A stretch of 64,000 bases of DNA from Streptomyces sp. SID13031 (GTDB lineage: Bacteria; Actinomycetota; Actinomycetes; Propionibacteriales; Kribbellaceae). The position numbers were made by a program, and so were the translations under genes. Numbering within the stretch: the first letter of the stretch is position 1; every line of letters starts with the position of its first letter. The stretch is taken from positions 310,001 through 374,000 of the forward strand of contig NZ_JAAGLV010000005.1 in NCBI RefSeq assembly GCF_010548305.1. The letters run 5' to 3'. Below, one piece after another: positions 34,814 to 44,223 of the stretch. The notes beneath the pieces are model-generated. The model was given only the letters and a program-made list of their open reading frames with translations. It made no database searches and was not told the DNA's origin.

Positions 34814-36574
34814 ATGGCTGACTTAGCGGAGCGAATCAGTGCTGGGACGGCTGTTACTGCGCTCCCGCGCCGGAGAAGCCTGGGCAGTGCGGTTGGCAAG
34901 TGGGTGACCACCACCGATCACAAGCTGATCGGACATCTCTACCTGATCACCTCGTTCGTCTTCTTCCTGATCGGCGGCGTGATGGCGCTGCTGATCCGCG
35001 CGGAACTCGCCGAGCCGGGTCTGCAGATCGTGAACGAAGAGGTCTACAACCAGCTCTTCACCATGCACGGCACGATCATGCTGCTGCTGTTCGCGACGCC
35101 GCTGTTCATCGGCTTCGCCAACGTGATCATGCCGGTCCAGATCGGCGCCCCCGACGTCGCCTTCCCACGGCTCAACATGTTCAGCTACTGGCTGTTCCTG
35201 TTCGGCGGCCTGATCACCCTCTCCGGGTTCCTGGCGCCTGGTGGGGCCGCGGATTTCGGCTGGACCGGCTACGCACCGCTGTCCGGCGGGACGCGCTCAC
35301 CGGGCATCGGCGCAGACCTGTGGATCATGGGACTGTGGATGGCCGGCCTGGGCACCATCTTGGGCGCGGTCAACTTCGTCACCACGATCATCACCCTGCG
35401 GGCACCCGGGATGACGATGTTCCGGATGCCGATCTTCACCTGGAACATCCTGGTGACGTCGATCCTGGTCCTGATCGCCTTCCCGATCCTCGCCGCCACG
35501 CTGCTGATGCTCGAGGCCGATCGAGCCTTGGGGGCTCACGTCTTCGACGCGGCCAACGGCGGGCCACTGCTGTGGCAACACCTGTTCTGGTTCTTCGGCC
35601 ATCCCGAGGTGTACATCATCGCGCTGCCGTTCTTCGGCATCATCACCGAGATCCTGCCGGTCTTCAGCCGCAAGCCCATCTTCGGGTACGTCGGCCTGGT
35701 GGCGGCCACCCTCTCCATCGGGGCCCTGTCGATCGCGGTCTGGGCCCACCACATGTTCGTCACCGGCGCCGTGAACCTACCGTTCTTCTCCTTCATGACG
35801 TTCCTGATCGCGGTGCCGACGGGCGTGAAGTTCTTCAACTGGATCGGCACCATGTGGGGCGGCTCGATCTCGTTCGACACCCCGATGCTGTGGTCGGTCG
35901 GCTTCCTGGTGACCTTCCTGTTCGGTGGCCTGACCGGGGTGCTCCTGGCGTCGCCCGGGGTGGACTACCAGCTGTCCGACTCGTACTTCGTGGTCGCGCA
36001 CTTCCACTACGTCGTCTTCGGCACCGTGGTGTTCGCGATGTTCGCGGGCTTCTACTTCTGGTGGCCCAAGATGACCGGCCGAATGCTCGACGAGAAGCTC
36101 GGCAAACTGCACTTCTGGCTGCTGTTCATCGGCTTCCACACGACGTTCCTGGTGCAGCACTGGCTGGGCGTCGAGGGGATGCCGCGCCGCTACGCGACGT
36201 ACGGGGCGAACGACGGCTTCACCACCCTCAACCAGGTATCGACGGTCGGCGCGATGCTGCTGGGCGTCTCGATGCTGCCGTTCTTCTACAACGTCTACAA
36301 GTCCCGCAAGGCGCCGCTGGTCGGCGTCGACGACCCGTGGGGCTGGGGCCGCTCGCTGGAGTGGGCGACCAGTTCCCCGCCGCCGCGGCACAACTTCGAG
36401 AAGCTCCCGCGGATCAGGTCGGAGAGCCCGGCCTTCGACCTGCATCATCCCGAGATCGCACTGATGGAGTACCCGGACAGCGGCGCTCCTCAGGACAACC
36501 TGCTGGACGCCGGCGAGGACCAGGGCCGGGTCGAGAACCTCGAACGCAACGCCGGGACCGATAAGGGCACCTGA
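34814..36574 (+). CDS. ctaD: Cytochrome c oxidase subunit I (aa3-type)
   Basis: Catalytic subunit of the terminal oxidase reducing O2 to water with proton pumping. The 586-residue protein has 12 TM helices and the expected ligands: the low-spin haem His in [10 protein letters not shown], the CuB/Tyr region in [17 protein letters not shown], the HHMF pair, and the haem a3/a His pair in [17 protein letters not shown] lies at 34802-34807 before the ATG. A 586-residue length is usual in actinomycetes. Subunits II and III are not nearby, so this is a separately located, possibly second, ctaD. A small membrane protein gene follows by 13 bases. Confidence 0.95.
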   Translation: MADLAERISAGTAVTALPRRRSLGSAVGKWVTTTDHKLIGHLYLITSFVFFLIGGVMALLIRAELAEPGLQIVNEEVYNQLFTMHGTIMLLLFATPLFIGFANVIMPVQIGAPDVAFPRLNMFSYWLFLFGGLITLSGFLAPGGAADFGWTGYAPLSGGTRSPGIGADLWIMGLWMAGLGTILGAVNFVTTIITLRAPGMTMFRMPIFTWNILVTSILVLIAFPILAATLLMLEADRALGAHVFDAANGGPLLWQHLFWFFGHPEVYIIALPFFGIITEILPVFSRKPIFGYVGLVAATLSIGALSIAVWAHHMFVTGAVNLPFFSFMTFLIAVPTGVKFFNWIGTMWGGSISFDTPMLWSVGFLVTFLFGGLTGVLLASPGVDYQLSDSYFVVAHFHYVVFGTVVFAMFAGFYFWWPKMTGRMLDEKLGKLHFWLLFIGFHTTFLVQHWLGVEGMPRRYATYGANDGFTTLNQVSTVGAMLLGVSMLPFFYNVYKSRKAPLVGVDDPWGWGRSLEWATSSPPPRHNFEKLPRIRSESPAFDLHHPEIALMEYPDSGAPQDNLLDAGEDQGRVENLERNAGTDKGT

Positions 36575-36587
36575 GGGTGGCGACACG

Positions 36588-37187
36588 ATGGCCTACAGCT
36601 TCGCCTGGCGCGCAGTCTGCGGTGTGATCGGCGGTCTAGGGATCGCCCTGGGACTGATCGTCCTACCACTCGACCTGTTGATCCCGTTCGTCCTGCTGAC
36701 CATCGTCGTTGGCCTGACCGCGGCTGTCGGTCACACGACGAATACCACCGGCGACCAGCAAGAACGGCGAACCCGCGGGCAGGCAGGCCTTCTCGCCGCG
36801 CTGCCCTTCTTGGGCCTCTTGGCTCTCGCGGGCCTCGCTTTAGCCCTCGGCACCGTAGTACTGCTGCTGGTCCTGACCCTGGTTATCACCTCACCGCCTG
36901 CCGTCCGCTGGTACGGCGACTCCCACAGGGGGGAACTTGATGAGTCGGTGACCAGCACAGCCCAGCTCTGCCGGCAATGGCATGACACCTTCGAGGACCT
37001 CCACCAGGCGACCACGCCGGCAGCCCGCCTCCGCATCGTGACAGCCCGCCAACGCTGCCTCGACGAGCTGGAACGCCGCGACCCCGACGGCCTGAACGCC
37101 TGGCTCAGCTCCACCGCCAGCGCCGCCGGCGACCCCAGCCGCTTCCTCAGAATGCATCAATCAGAGGCCCCACCCACCGACAGCTGA
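36588..37187 (+). CDS. Membrane protein of unknown function downstream of ctaD
   Basis: A 199-residue protein with three to four hydrophobic helices (about residues 8-50 and 68-105), then a soluble helical tail (QLCRQWHDTFEDLHQATTPAARLRIVTARQRCLDELERRDP). It starts 13 bases after ctaD and probably shares its transcript. The TM topology is unlike a small oxidase subunit. The last 31 bases overlap the convergent zur gene. I cannot assign a function. Confidence 0.65.
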   Translation: MAYSFAWRAVCGVIGGLGIALGLIVLPLDLLIPFVLLTIVVGLTAAVGHTTNTTGDQQERRTRGQAGLLAALPFLGLLALAGLALALGTVVLLLVLTLVITSPPAVRWYGDSHRGELDESVTSTAQLCRQWHDTFEDLHQATTPAARLRIVTARQRCLDELERRDPDGLNAWLSSTASAAGDPSRFLRMHQSEAPPTDS

Positions 37188-37741
37188 CCGTTCCTGCCCG
37201 AGGATTCCGGACAGCTCTGGCGATCGGTTTGGTCGTGTGGCGGCTGGCGACACGGGGGGTCGCCTTTGCTGACGGTGGACAGGCACGCTGTGCAGACACC
37301 CGCGAGTTCGAGCGTGTGCTCAATCTCGACGAACCCCGTGTCGATCGCGAGACGCTCGGCCCAGCGCTCGACCACCTCGGTGTCGACCGGCTGGCTGAGA
37401 CCACAGCAGCGGCAGATCAGGTAGTGCCGGTGACCGGCAGCCGGCCGCAACCGGTAGTACCGTCCGCCCGCCTCGTCCCGGACGACGTCGACCAACTCAA
37501 CCCGTTCAAGATCGTGCAGGGCTCGGTACACCGTGGTCAGGCCGATCGAGACGCCGGCCGAGGCCAGCAAAGCGTGCAACTCACCCGCGCTGACGAAGTC
37601 CTGGCAGCGCCCCAAGCCATCGAGCACGGCGGTGCGCTGACGCGTGCGGCGCAGCCCGATGTCGGCGGCGCTCAGCGGCTCGATGCCCTCCGATCTCGTC
37701 TCACCCACCACATCTCCCACGTCGATCACGTCCACGGACAC
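37157..37741 (-). CDS. zur: Fur-family zinc uptake regulator (Zur-like)
   Basis: Metal-dependent repressor of 194 residues. The DNA-binding domain reads RRTRQRTAVLDGLGRC, then GELHALLASAGVSIGLTTVYRALHDLERVELV. The metal-binding part has GHRHYLICRCCGLSQPV and a second CTACL pair, giving the CxxC structural zinc site, and EIEHTLELAGVC. It is last in the znuA-znuC-znuB-zur order, 30 bases after znuB, which makes it Zur rather than Fur. The start is uncertain; GTG 37741 is the longest and adds a short unconserved lead. The 45-residue tail after the last Cys is unusual and overlaps the convergent gene end. Confidence 0.88.
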   Translation of the reverse strand: MSVDVIDVGDVVGETRSEGIEPLSAADIGLRRTRQRTAVLDGLGRCQDFVSAGELHALLASAGVSIGLTTVYRALHDLERVELVDVVRDEAGGRYYRLRPAAGHRHYLICRCCGLSQPVDTEVVERWAERLAIDTGFVEIEHTLELAGVCTACLSTVSKGDPPCRQPPHDQTDRQSCPESSGRNGQLSVGGASD

Positions 37742-37771
37742 TGACCACCGCGAGCCGCGGCAACCAGTCGG

Positions 37772-38656
37772 CTACGAGGCGGCGACCAGTACGTTCCTGC
37801 GCTGTATCGGTCGGCGTGCCGTGATGATTCGGCAGATCAGGTAGATGGCGAACGAAATGCTGGTGATGTAGGGGCTGATCGGGACCGAACTGCCGGCAGC
37901 CAGCAGGACGCCGCCGACCGACGCCGTGAGGGCGAAGATGATGCTCAGCAGCGGCACGCCCACCGGTGAGGCGGAGACTCGGAGCGCCGCTGCCGCGGGT
38001 GTGACCAAGAGCGAGAGCACCAGGAGCGCCCCGACAATCTGCACCGAGACGGCGACCGCGAGGCCGAGCAGGATCATGAAGACGATCGACATCACGCCCA
38101 CCGGGACGCCGCGGGCAGCGGCCACATCGGTGTCGGTGCTGGCGAACAGCAGAGGCCTCCAGACCAGCACCAGGCCGACGGCCACCAGGGTGGAAATGAT
38201 GATCAAGGACTTGATCTGCGGATCGTCGATCGCCACGATCTGACCGGTGAGCAGGCCGAACTTGTTGGCCGCCCGGCCGTGGTAGAGGCCAAGACACAGG
38301 ATGCCGAGACCGAGCCCGAAGGGCATCAGCACCGCGGTCACAGAGTTCCGGTCCCTCGCCCGGGTGCCGAGTGCGCCGATCAGCAGGGCGGCGATCAGGG
38401 AGCCGATCAGCGAGCCGGTGACCACGCTGGTACCGAGCAGCAAGCTGACCGCCGCGCCGGCGAAGGACAGCTCGCTGACGCCGTGCACCGCGAAGGCCAT
38501 GTCCCGCATCATCACGAACACGCCGATCATGCCTCCCATGACGCCGAGCACGACGCAGGCGATGATCGAGTTCTTCAACAGGGGCAGTAGTTGCGAGTAG
38601 TCGGAGAAGTTGAAGATCTCCGACCAGATCGTGCCGAAAGTTTCCAGGCTGATCAT
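37772..38656 (-). CDS. znuB: Zinc/manganese ABC transporter permease
   Basis: A 294-residue membrane permease of the ABC-3 family with about eight hydrophobic helices. Family landmarks include MMRDMAFAVHGVSELSFAGAAVSLLLG near the N-terminus and IVGALLVLSLLVTPAAAA, the coupling region. Its start overlaps the ATPase stop (ATGA). It works with the lipoprotein and ATPase encoded just upstream in the same operon to import zinc. Confidence 0.93.
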   Translation of the reverse strand: MISLETFGTIWSEIFNFSDYSQLLPLLKNSIIACVVLGVMGGMIGVFVMMRDMAFAVHGVSELSFAGAAVSLLLGTSVVTGSLIGSLIAALLIGALGTRARDRNSVTAVLMPFGLGLGILCLGLYHGRAANKFGLLTGQIVAIDDPQIKSLIIISTLVAVGLVLVWRPLLFASTDTDVAAARGVPVGVMSIVFMILLGLAVAVSVQIVGALLVLSLLVTPAAAALRVSASPVGVPLLSIIFALTASVGGVLLAAGSSVPISPYITSISFAIYLICRIITARRPIQRRNVLVAAS

Positions 38657-39501
38657 CGCAACACCTGCTCCCCGGCCACGGCCGCGGCGGCATCGCCTGG
38701 ATGGTGATACGGGTCGAGATCAGGAACGCCGACCACCAGGATCCGTCCGTTGTGCCGGATCACCTCGACGGGCGCATCGAACAGATCGCTCAGCACCTGA
38801 GTGGTCAGCACCTCGTCCGGCGTTCCGATCCGGAAGCGGTGGTTGGCGATGTAGAGCACCCGATCGACCTTGTCCAGGATCGGATTGATGTCGTGGGTGA
38901 CGAAGAGTACGCCGAGGTTGAGCCGCCGGCGCGCATCGTCGACCAGATCGCTGACCAGGCGCTGGTGCGGCAGGTCCAAAGACAACAACGGTTCATCGCA
39001 GAGCAGCAGCCGCGGCTCGGCCGCCAGCGCCTGGGCGATCCGCAGCCGCTGCTGTTCCCCGCCGGACAGCGAGGACAGCCGGGCGGTCGCGTACGCCTCG
39101 GCTCCGACCGACGACAGCAGTTGGTTCACCCGCTCACGGCGACGATGCGAGGGAAACGGGATGCCCCACCGGTGTCCGTCGACGCCGAGCGCAACCAGGT
39201 CGCGGCCGCGGAGCGGTAGCCCGTCCTCGGACAGCCGCTGTTGCGGGATGTAACCGATGCGCCGGTCACCGCGGCGCACCGGCGAGCCCAGGAACTTCGC
39301 GGTTCCGGACCGCAGCCGCAACTGGCCGAGGACAACCTTCAACAGGCTCGACTTACCAGACCCGTTGGCACCCAGTACGGCGATCAACTCTCCGCCATGG
39401 ACCGCCAGATCGAGATCCTCCCAGAGGGTCCGGGATCCGAAGCCGAGGGCGGCTCGATCCAGGGTCAGGAGGAGTTGGTCAGCACCGTTCTGAGAACTCA
39501 T
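38653..39501 (-). CDS. znuC: Zinc/manganese ABC transporter ATP-binding protein
   Basis: A 282-residue ATPase with Walker A LGANGSGKSSLL, Q-loop YIPQQR, signature LSSLSGGEQQRLRIAQAL, Walker B LLLCDEPLLSLD and the switch His in FVTHDI. It powers the ZnuB permease. It begins 4 bases after the znuA stop and overlaps znuB by 4 bases. The 50-residue C-terminal tail with several His residues (VIRHNGR, YHHPG) is typical of metal-family ATPases. Confidence 0.94.
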   Translation of the reverse strand: MSSQNGADQLLLTLDRAALGFGSRTLWEDLDLAVHGGELIAVLGANGSGKSSLLKVVLGQLRLRSGTAKFLGSPVRRGDRRIGYIPQQRLSEDGLPLRGRDLVALGVDGHRWGIPFPSHRRRERVNQLLSSVGAEAYATARLSSLSGGEQQRLRIAQALAAEPRLLLCDEPLLSLDLPHQRLVSDLVDDARRRLNLGVLFVTHDINPILDKVDRVLYIANHRFRIGTPDEVLTTQVLSDLFDAPVEVIRHNGRILVVGVPDLDPYHHPGDAAAAVAGEQVLR

Positions 39502-39505
39502 GGGG

Positions 39506-40453
39506 CTACTGGCCGAGGGCGGTGGCGAGCGCGTCCAGGTTGGCCGACATCCAGCCGACGTAGTCCTTGCCGCTCGGGAGCGTCTCGGTCACCGGCACAA
39601 CCGGGATGTTGTTCTGCTTGGCCGCGTTCAGCACCTTCTCGGTCTCCGGCCCCGTGGTCTGAGCGTTGTAGGCGAGCACCTTGACCTGGTGCTTGCTGTA
39701 CAGCTCCAGTGTCTCGCTCAAGACCTTGGCCGGCACATCGCTGTCTTCTTCGATGGCCTCGCTGAACTCCTCCGGCGTCTTGTTCTGCAGGCCGATCGCG
39801 TCGAGCAGGTATAGCGGCACGGGCTCGGTGATCGCCACCGGCTGACCGTCGTACTTCTGCCTGAGGGTGGCCTCCTGCTGCGCCAGTCCATCGATCTTCT
39901 GAGTGAGGGCGTCGGCATTGCGCTGAAAGGTCGCCGCGTCTTCTGGTGCGGCCTTCGCGTACGCCAGCTCGAGTTGATCGACGACCTTCTTGACCGTAGG
40001 GAAGTCGTACCAGACGTGTTCATTGAGCTCCCCGCCGCCTTCGGCCTTCTTGCCCGAGATGGTGACCGCGTTCAGCACCGTCGCCGAGGGGTTCTTGGCA
40101 CTCTTCAACATCCGGTCGATGAAGTCGTCATAGCCGCCGCCGTTCTCGATCACCACCGTGGCCTTGGCCAGCGACAGCTGGTTGCGCGTGCTGGCCTCGT
40201 ACTCGTGCGGGTCGGCGTCCGGGCTGGTGATGATCGATGTCACCTGCACCTTGTCGCCGCCGATACTGCTGGCCAGATCGCCCCAGACGTCGGTCGAGGC
40301 GACCACTTTGATCTGCGCTCCGGCGGATGATCCGACCGACGACGGCGACCCGGAGGAGGCCGAAGCGGGAGAGTCGGTGCCCGACGAGCAGGCACTCAGT
40401 CCCATAGTGACGGCGGCGACAGCAGCGGGCAGGACGAGCAATCTGCGATTCAC
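39506..40453 (-). CDS. znuA: Zinc-binding lipoprotein of the ABC transporter
   Basis: A 315-residue cluster A-I solute-binding protein. Residues 1-22 are a lipoprotein signal ending in the lipobox LSAC. Metal ligands are seen in SPDADPHEYEAS (His), ELNEHVWYDF (His) and the C-terminal half, where a Glu/Asp replaces one ligand (VAITEPVPLYLL). It delivers zinc, or possibly manganese, to ZnuBC. It is first in the operon, and the 130-base region upstream has a Zur-like operator. Confidence 0.93.
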   Translation of the reverse strand: MNRRLLVLPAAVAAVTMGLSACSSGTDSPASASSGSPSSVGSSAGAQIKVVASTDVWGDLASSIGGDKVQVTSIITSPDADPHEYEASTRNQLSLAKATVVIENGGGYDDFIDRMLKSAKNPSATVLNAVTISGKKAEGGGELNEHVWYDFPTVKKVVDQLELAYAKAAPEDAATFQRNADALTQKIDGLAQQEATLRQKYDGQPVAITEPVPLYLLDAIGLQNKTPEEFSEAIEEDSDVPAKVLSETLELYSKHQVKVLAYNAQTTGPETEKVLNAAKQNNIPVVPVTETLPSGKDYVGWMSANLDALATALGQ

Positions 40454-40486
40454 GACATGACCAATCTGACAGGTTCAGGCGGACTA

Positions 40487-40511
40487 GGTAATGGTAACCG
40501 TTATCATTATC
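40487..40511. promoter_or_regulatory. Probable Zur operator
   Basis: An imperfect palindrome: GGTAATGGTAA, a 3-base centre, then TTATCATTATC, with 9 of 11 paired positions. The alternating TAATGATAA-type sequence resembles Zur boxes. It lies 34 bases upstream of znuA in an A+T-rich patch, with zur as the last gene of the operon. Confidence 0.7.
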
Positions 40512-40583
40512 ATATACCTCACTTCCTGGCGCTGGTGCTGGCACGGAGCAGGCGATCGGTAGTCAAGGCGATAGCTTCTCCCC

Positions 40584-41864
40584 ATGGCGGCTGACGACAG
40601 GGGCGGCGGAGTGGAGGAGTTCGGCGGTGGCTTGAGTCGGCGGTTGGGTGTGTTCGACGCCGTGGTGATCGGACTGGGATCGATGATCGGCGCTGGGATT
40701 TTCGCCGCTCTGGCCCCGGCCGCGCACGCCGCCGGGTCGGGCCTTCTCATCGGGCTGGCGGTGGCGGCTGTCGTTGCCTACTGCAACGCAACTTCCTCGG
40801 CCCGGTTGGCAGCGCGCTATCCAGCTTCTGGCGGCACCTATGTCTACGGCCGCGAGCGGTTGGGTGACTTCTGGGGCTACCTGGCCGGCTGGGGATTCGT
40901 AGTCGGCAAGACCGCGTCCTGCGCGGCGATGGCCCTCACGGTCGGCACCTACGTCTGGCCAGGCCAGGCCCACGCAGTGGCCGTCGCGGCGGTCGTGGCG
41001 CTCACGGTGGTGAACTACGCCGGCATCCAGAAGGCCGCTTGGCTGACTCGGTTGATCGTCGCCATCGTCCTTGCAGTTCTGGTTGCGGTGGTTGTCGTCT
41101 GCCTGACCGGCGAGACCACTGACGCCGCCCGTCTGGCCATCGGCCAAGACGCAACGCCAGGCGGAGTACTCCAGGCCGCCGGTCTGCTCTTCTTCGCGTT
41201 CGCCGGCTACGCGCGCATCGCCACCCTTGGCGAAGAGGTCCGCGACCCCGAGCGAACCATCCCTCGAGCGATCCCCCTCGCGCTAGGCATCACGCTCGTC
41301 GTCTACGCCGCAGTCGCCATCGCCGTACTGACCGTTCTCGGCACCGACGGCCTCGCGACAGCAACCGCACCGCTGTCCGACGCAGTCCGCGCCGCAGGCG
41401 TCCCCGGCCTGGCCCCGATCGTCCGCGGTGGCGCTGCCATCGCTGCCCTCGGCTCGTTGCTCGCGCTCATCCTCGGCGTCTCCCGCACCACCCTGGCCAT
41501 GGCCCGTGACCGGCACCTGCCACCCGTACTGGCCGCCATCCACCCGCGCACCGGAGTCCCCCACCACGCCGAACTGGCAGTCGGCGCGGTCGTCGCCGTA
41601 CTCGCAGCCGTCACTGACGTCCGCGGCGCGATCGGCTTCTCTTCCTTCGGAGTACTGGCGTACTACGCGATCGCCAACGCCTCCGCATGGACCTTGCGGC
41701 CGGACGAAGGACGCCCACTACGCCTCATCCCCGCCGCCGGCCTACTCGGCTGCCTGGTCCTCGCCTTTGCGCTCCCCCTCAACTCAGTCCTGACAGGAGC
41801 CGCCGTACTAGCAATCGGAGCAGCCACCTACGGCCTCCGCAAAGCGGTGCGAACCCGTCGCTAG
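40584..41864 (+). CDS. APC-family amino-acid permease
   Basis: A 426-residue protein with about 12 TM helices and APC motifs: GLGSMIGAGIFAALAPAA in TM1, YPASGGTYVYGRERLGDFWGYLAGW and FFAFAGYARIATLGEEVRDPERTIPRAI in TM6-7. It probably imports an amino acid or amine; specificity cannot be read. It is divergent from znuA, but its start lies 73 bases beyond the Zur site, so shared control is possible but unproven. A terminator hairpin follows. Confidence 0.87.
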   Translation: MAADDRGGGVEEFGGGLSRRLGVFDAVVIGLGSMIGAGIFAALAPAAHAAGSGLLIGLAVAAVVAYCNATSSARLAARYPASGGTYVYGRERLGDFWGYLAGWGFVVGKTASCAAMALTVGTYVWPGQAHAVAVAAVVALTVVNYAGIQKAAWLTRLIVAIVLAVLVAVVVVCLTGETTDAARLAIGQDATPGGVLQAAGLLFFAFAGYARIATLGEEVRDPERTIPRAIPLALGITLVVYAAVAIAVLTVLGTDGLATATAPLSDAVRAAGVPGLAPIVRGGAAIAALGSLLALILGVSRTTLAMARDRHLPPVLAAIHPRTGVPHHAELAVGAVVAVLAAVTDVRGAIGFSSFGVLAYYAIANASAWTLRPDEGRPLRLIPAAGLLGCLVLAFALPLNSVLTGAAVLAIGAATYGLRKAVRTRR

Positions 41865-41920
41865 GTCCTGGAAGTGAGCGGCAGTTCCCCGCCGTGAGAC
41901 AGCCCCGATGTGGGAGATCG

Positions 41921-41951
41921 TGGGCGCGACCGTATGACACGGCCGCGCCCA
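41921..41951. terminator. Bidirectional terminator hairpin
   Basis: An 8-base stem TGGGCGCG/CGCGCCCA extended by four pairs after one mismatch, with a 5-base loop, between the convergent permease and serine hydrolase genes. Confidence 0.75.
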
Positions 41952-42043
41952 ATCGGTCAGCCGGCGGGCAGGGTGGCTGCCCCGACTGATCGTTCAACCA
42001 GGACCTGGTACCGAAGTTGGACGAGGTAAGTCTGTGTCGGTCT

Positions 42044-43027
42044 TCAGGGTGTGAGGGCGTTGGCGATGGGCCAGGCGCCGGGTGAGGTGTTCGAAAGCAC
42101 GGTGCAGGTGGTGCCGGTGTGTGGGTCGTGCGTGGACTTGAATGACGCGCCGGCGTCGTACCCGACCAGGATCGCCGTGTCGGTGCTCTCGTGCAGCCAG
42201 AAGCCGAGACCGTAGCGCCTGGATTCCTCGGCGGGTACGTCGCAGCGTGGCCGGACGACCTCTTCGACGGAATCCACGATGTCGCCGGCGAAAAACGCGC
42301 GCCAGAAGGTGGAGATGTCAGCGGCGGTGGTGTGGATGCCACCATCGCCAGTGGCCAGTACCGGCAGGTGGAAGACGTTCGAGCGGTCCAAACCGTCTAA
42401 TGGCAGGTAGCCCACAGCCACGTCAGCGGGTAGCTCGTCGGAACGGAGGAAGTCGGTCCTGGTCATGCCGGCGGGGCGGAGCACCCGTAGCCGGACCAGG
42501 TCGTGGTACCCAACGCCGCTGGCCCGCTCCGCCAGCAGGGCGAGGACCACGAAACCACCATTGCAATAGCCAAATCGTTCGCCGGCCCGGTACTTGGTGG
42601 GATGCCCGTCCAGCAAGGGCAGGAAAGCCTCGGTAGTAGTCAACTCCTGCGCCGCTCCGACGAAGTAGTCGGTGATCTCGCCGTCAGCCTCTTCGTCCAA
42701 GTAGTCGCCGATACCAGAGGTATGCGTGAGTAGATGTTCGACGGTCACATCGTCCGCGATCAGCGGCAGATCCTTGCCGAGCAGGGATCTGGCTGTGGTA
42801 CTCAGCTCCAGCACACCGTCCTGCACCAGCGACACCACCGCCAGAGCGGTAAACCCCTTACTGCCACTAGCGATACCGAACCTGGTATCCAGCGAGTTCG
42901 GCACCTGGTACGCACGGTTGGCCAGTCCATACGCCTTCGCGAACTCGACCTCACCGCCCCGATCAATCCAGACCACCCCAGAAAACCCGGTCTCCTCAGC
43001 GACCCTGTCAATCTCCCCCTGCACCAT
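42044..43027 (-). CDS. Beta-lactamase-family (class C-like) serine hydrolase
   Basis: A 327-residue protein of the beta-lactamase/transpeptidase-like superfamily. The nucleophile motif SGSK (SxxK) is in RFGIASGSKGFTALAVV near residue 55, and YCN (YxN) is near residue 155 in GYCNGGF. There is no signal peptide, so it is probably a cytosolic esterase or peptidase rather than a secreted beta-lactamase. The third motif (HxG-like) is less clear, near LVGYDAG. Confidence 0.85.
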   Translation of the reverse strand: MVQGEIDRVAEETGFSGVVWIDRGGEVEFAKAYGLANRAYQVPNSLDTRFGIASGSKGFTALAVVSLVQDGVLELSTTARSLLGKDLPLIADDVTVEHLLTHTSGIGDYLDEEADGEITDYFVGAAQELTTTEAFLPLLDGHPTKYRAGERFGYCNGGFVVLALLAERASGVGYHDLVRLRVLRPAGMTRTDFLRSDELPADVAVGYLPLDGLDRSNVFHLPVLATGDGGIHTTAADISTFWRAFFAGDIVDSVEEVVRPRCDVPAEESRRYGLGFWLHESTDTAILVGYDAGASFKSTHDPHTGTTCTVLSNTSPGAWPIANALTP

Positions 43028-43087
43028 TCCCGCAGATTAACCCCAGCCCCACACCAATGCCAGAACAGCCATGCGCTCGTGCCGGTC

Positions 43088-44065
43088 TCAGCCGTATCGC
43101 TCGACGAGCGCGTTGCCGATCGAGGTCAGGTGGTCTCGCACACCCGGAGGGCCGGTCACCTCGAGCCATTCGACCAGCCCGGCAAGCTCGCCGGCGAGCG
43201 CGTACTCGTTGTAACCGCGGATCACGACCTCGATGCGGCCGTCGGTCGTGGATCCTCCCACCTCGAGCCGACTGCCGAGCATCATCCGGAGCAGGCCCAT
43301 CCCGTCGGGCGCGCATACCGCCTGGATCTCGAGGGGCGTTCGCCTGCGCTCGACCTCGTCGGCGATCTCGCGCCAGCTCTCGGCAAGGTCGAAGTCCTCG
43401 GGTCGGTGCACGGGATCGTCGGTCGGGTCGGCGGACGACACGCGGTCGATCCGGAAGGTCCGCCGGCCGGCCTCGGTGTTGGAGACGAGGTACCACGACG
43501 GACCTTTGGCGACGATGCCCAGCGGGTGGACCGTTCTCCCGGTTTCCCCACCTTTGCCGTCAACGTAGCCGAGCCGCACCTGGACGCCGCGGATCACCGC
43601 GTCCTGGAGTTCGTCGAGGAAGCGCGGTGGTCGGGGCTCGACCCGGCTCGACCCCCATCGTTGCGGGTCCATGACCAAGGACGACGCTGCTGCCTCGGCC
43701 TGCACCCGGAAGGGCTCCGGCAGGGCATGGACGAGTTTGCGCAGAGCTGCTTTCACGGCCGGAGTCGCAGCCGAGGCCTGGCCAGCGACCAGAAACAGGG
43801 CGCGGGCCTCGCTCGCGGTCAACCCGGACAGGTCGGTGCGGGCGCCGCCCACGAGGCGCCAGCCGCCGCCTCGACCCTGCATGGAATACACAGGCACCCC
43901 GGCCATGGCCAGGGCATCGAGATCGCGGCGGGCGGTGCGCTCGGAGACCTCCAGCTCCCGGGCGACCTCTACTGCTGTCACCTGCTCGCGCCGTTGCAGC
44001 AAGAGGAGGGTCGCCACCAGCCGGTCGGTTCGCATGCCGACAACATTTTCAGATAAACCGGTCAT
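43088..44065 (-). CDS. HTH/WYL-domain transcriptional regulator (YafY family)
   Basis: Regulator of about 325 residues. The N-terminal HTH (LLLLQRREQVTAVEVAREL, SERTARRDLDAL) is followed by the WYL ligand-sensing domain, with WYL itself in GPSWYLVSNTEAG and the conserved RRTFRIDRV. WYL proteins often sense nucleic-acid or nucleotide ligands and control stress or defence genes. The start may be ATG 44065 or the later ATG at 44035, where most family members begin. It is divergent from the epoxide hydrolase gene at 44224, a likely target. Confidence 0.88.
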   Translation of the reverse strand: MTGLSENVVGMRTDRLVATLLLLQRREQVTAVEVARELEVSERTARRDLDALAMAGVPVYSMQGRGGGWRLVGGARTDLSGLTASEARALFLVAGQASAATPAVKAALRKLVHALPEPFRVQAEAAASSLVMDPQRWGSSRVEPRPPRFLDELQDAVIRGVQVRLGYVDGKGGETGRTVHPLGIVAKGPSWYLVSNTEAGRRTFRIDRVSSADPTDDPVHRPEDFDLAESWREIADEVERRRTPLEIQAVCAPDGMGLLRMMLGSRLEVGGSTTDGRIEVVIRGYNEYALAGELAGLVEWLEVTGPPGVRDHLTSIGNALVERYG

Positions 44066-44223
44066 GGGGTGACCGCTTTCGGTCGGCAAGATGGCGACAT
44101 GACCTCACCGACGAGTCCCACTACCCACGACCGTATCGGCCCTCGGCCGCTCCGGAGTGCGCCGACGCCATCTTCGGGCACCTTCGTCGCCTGATCACCC
44201 GAAATAGATAAAGAGGAAGTACG

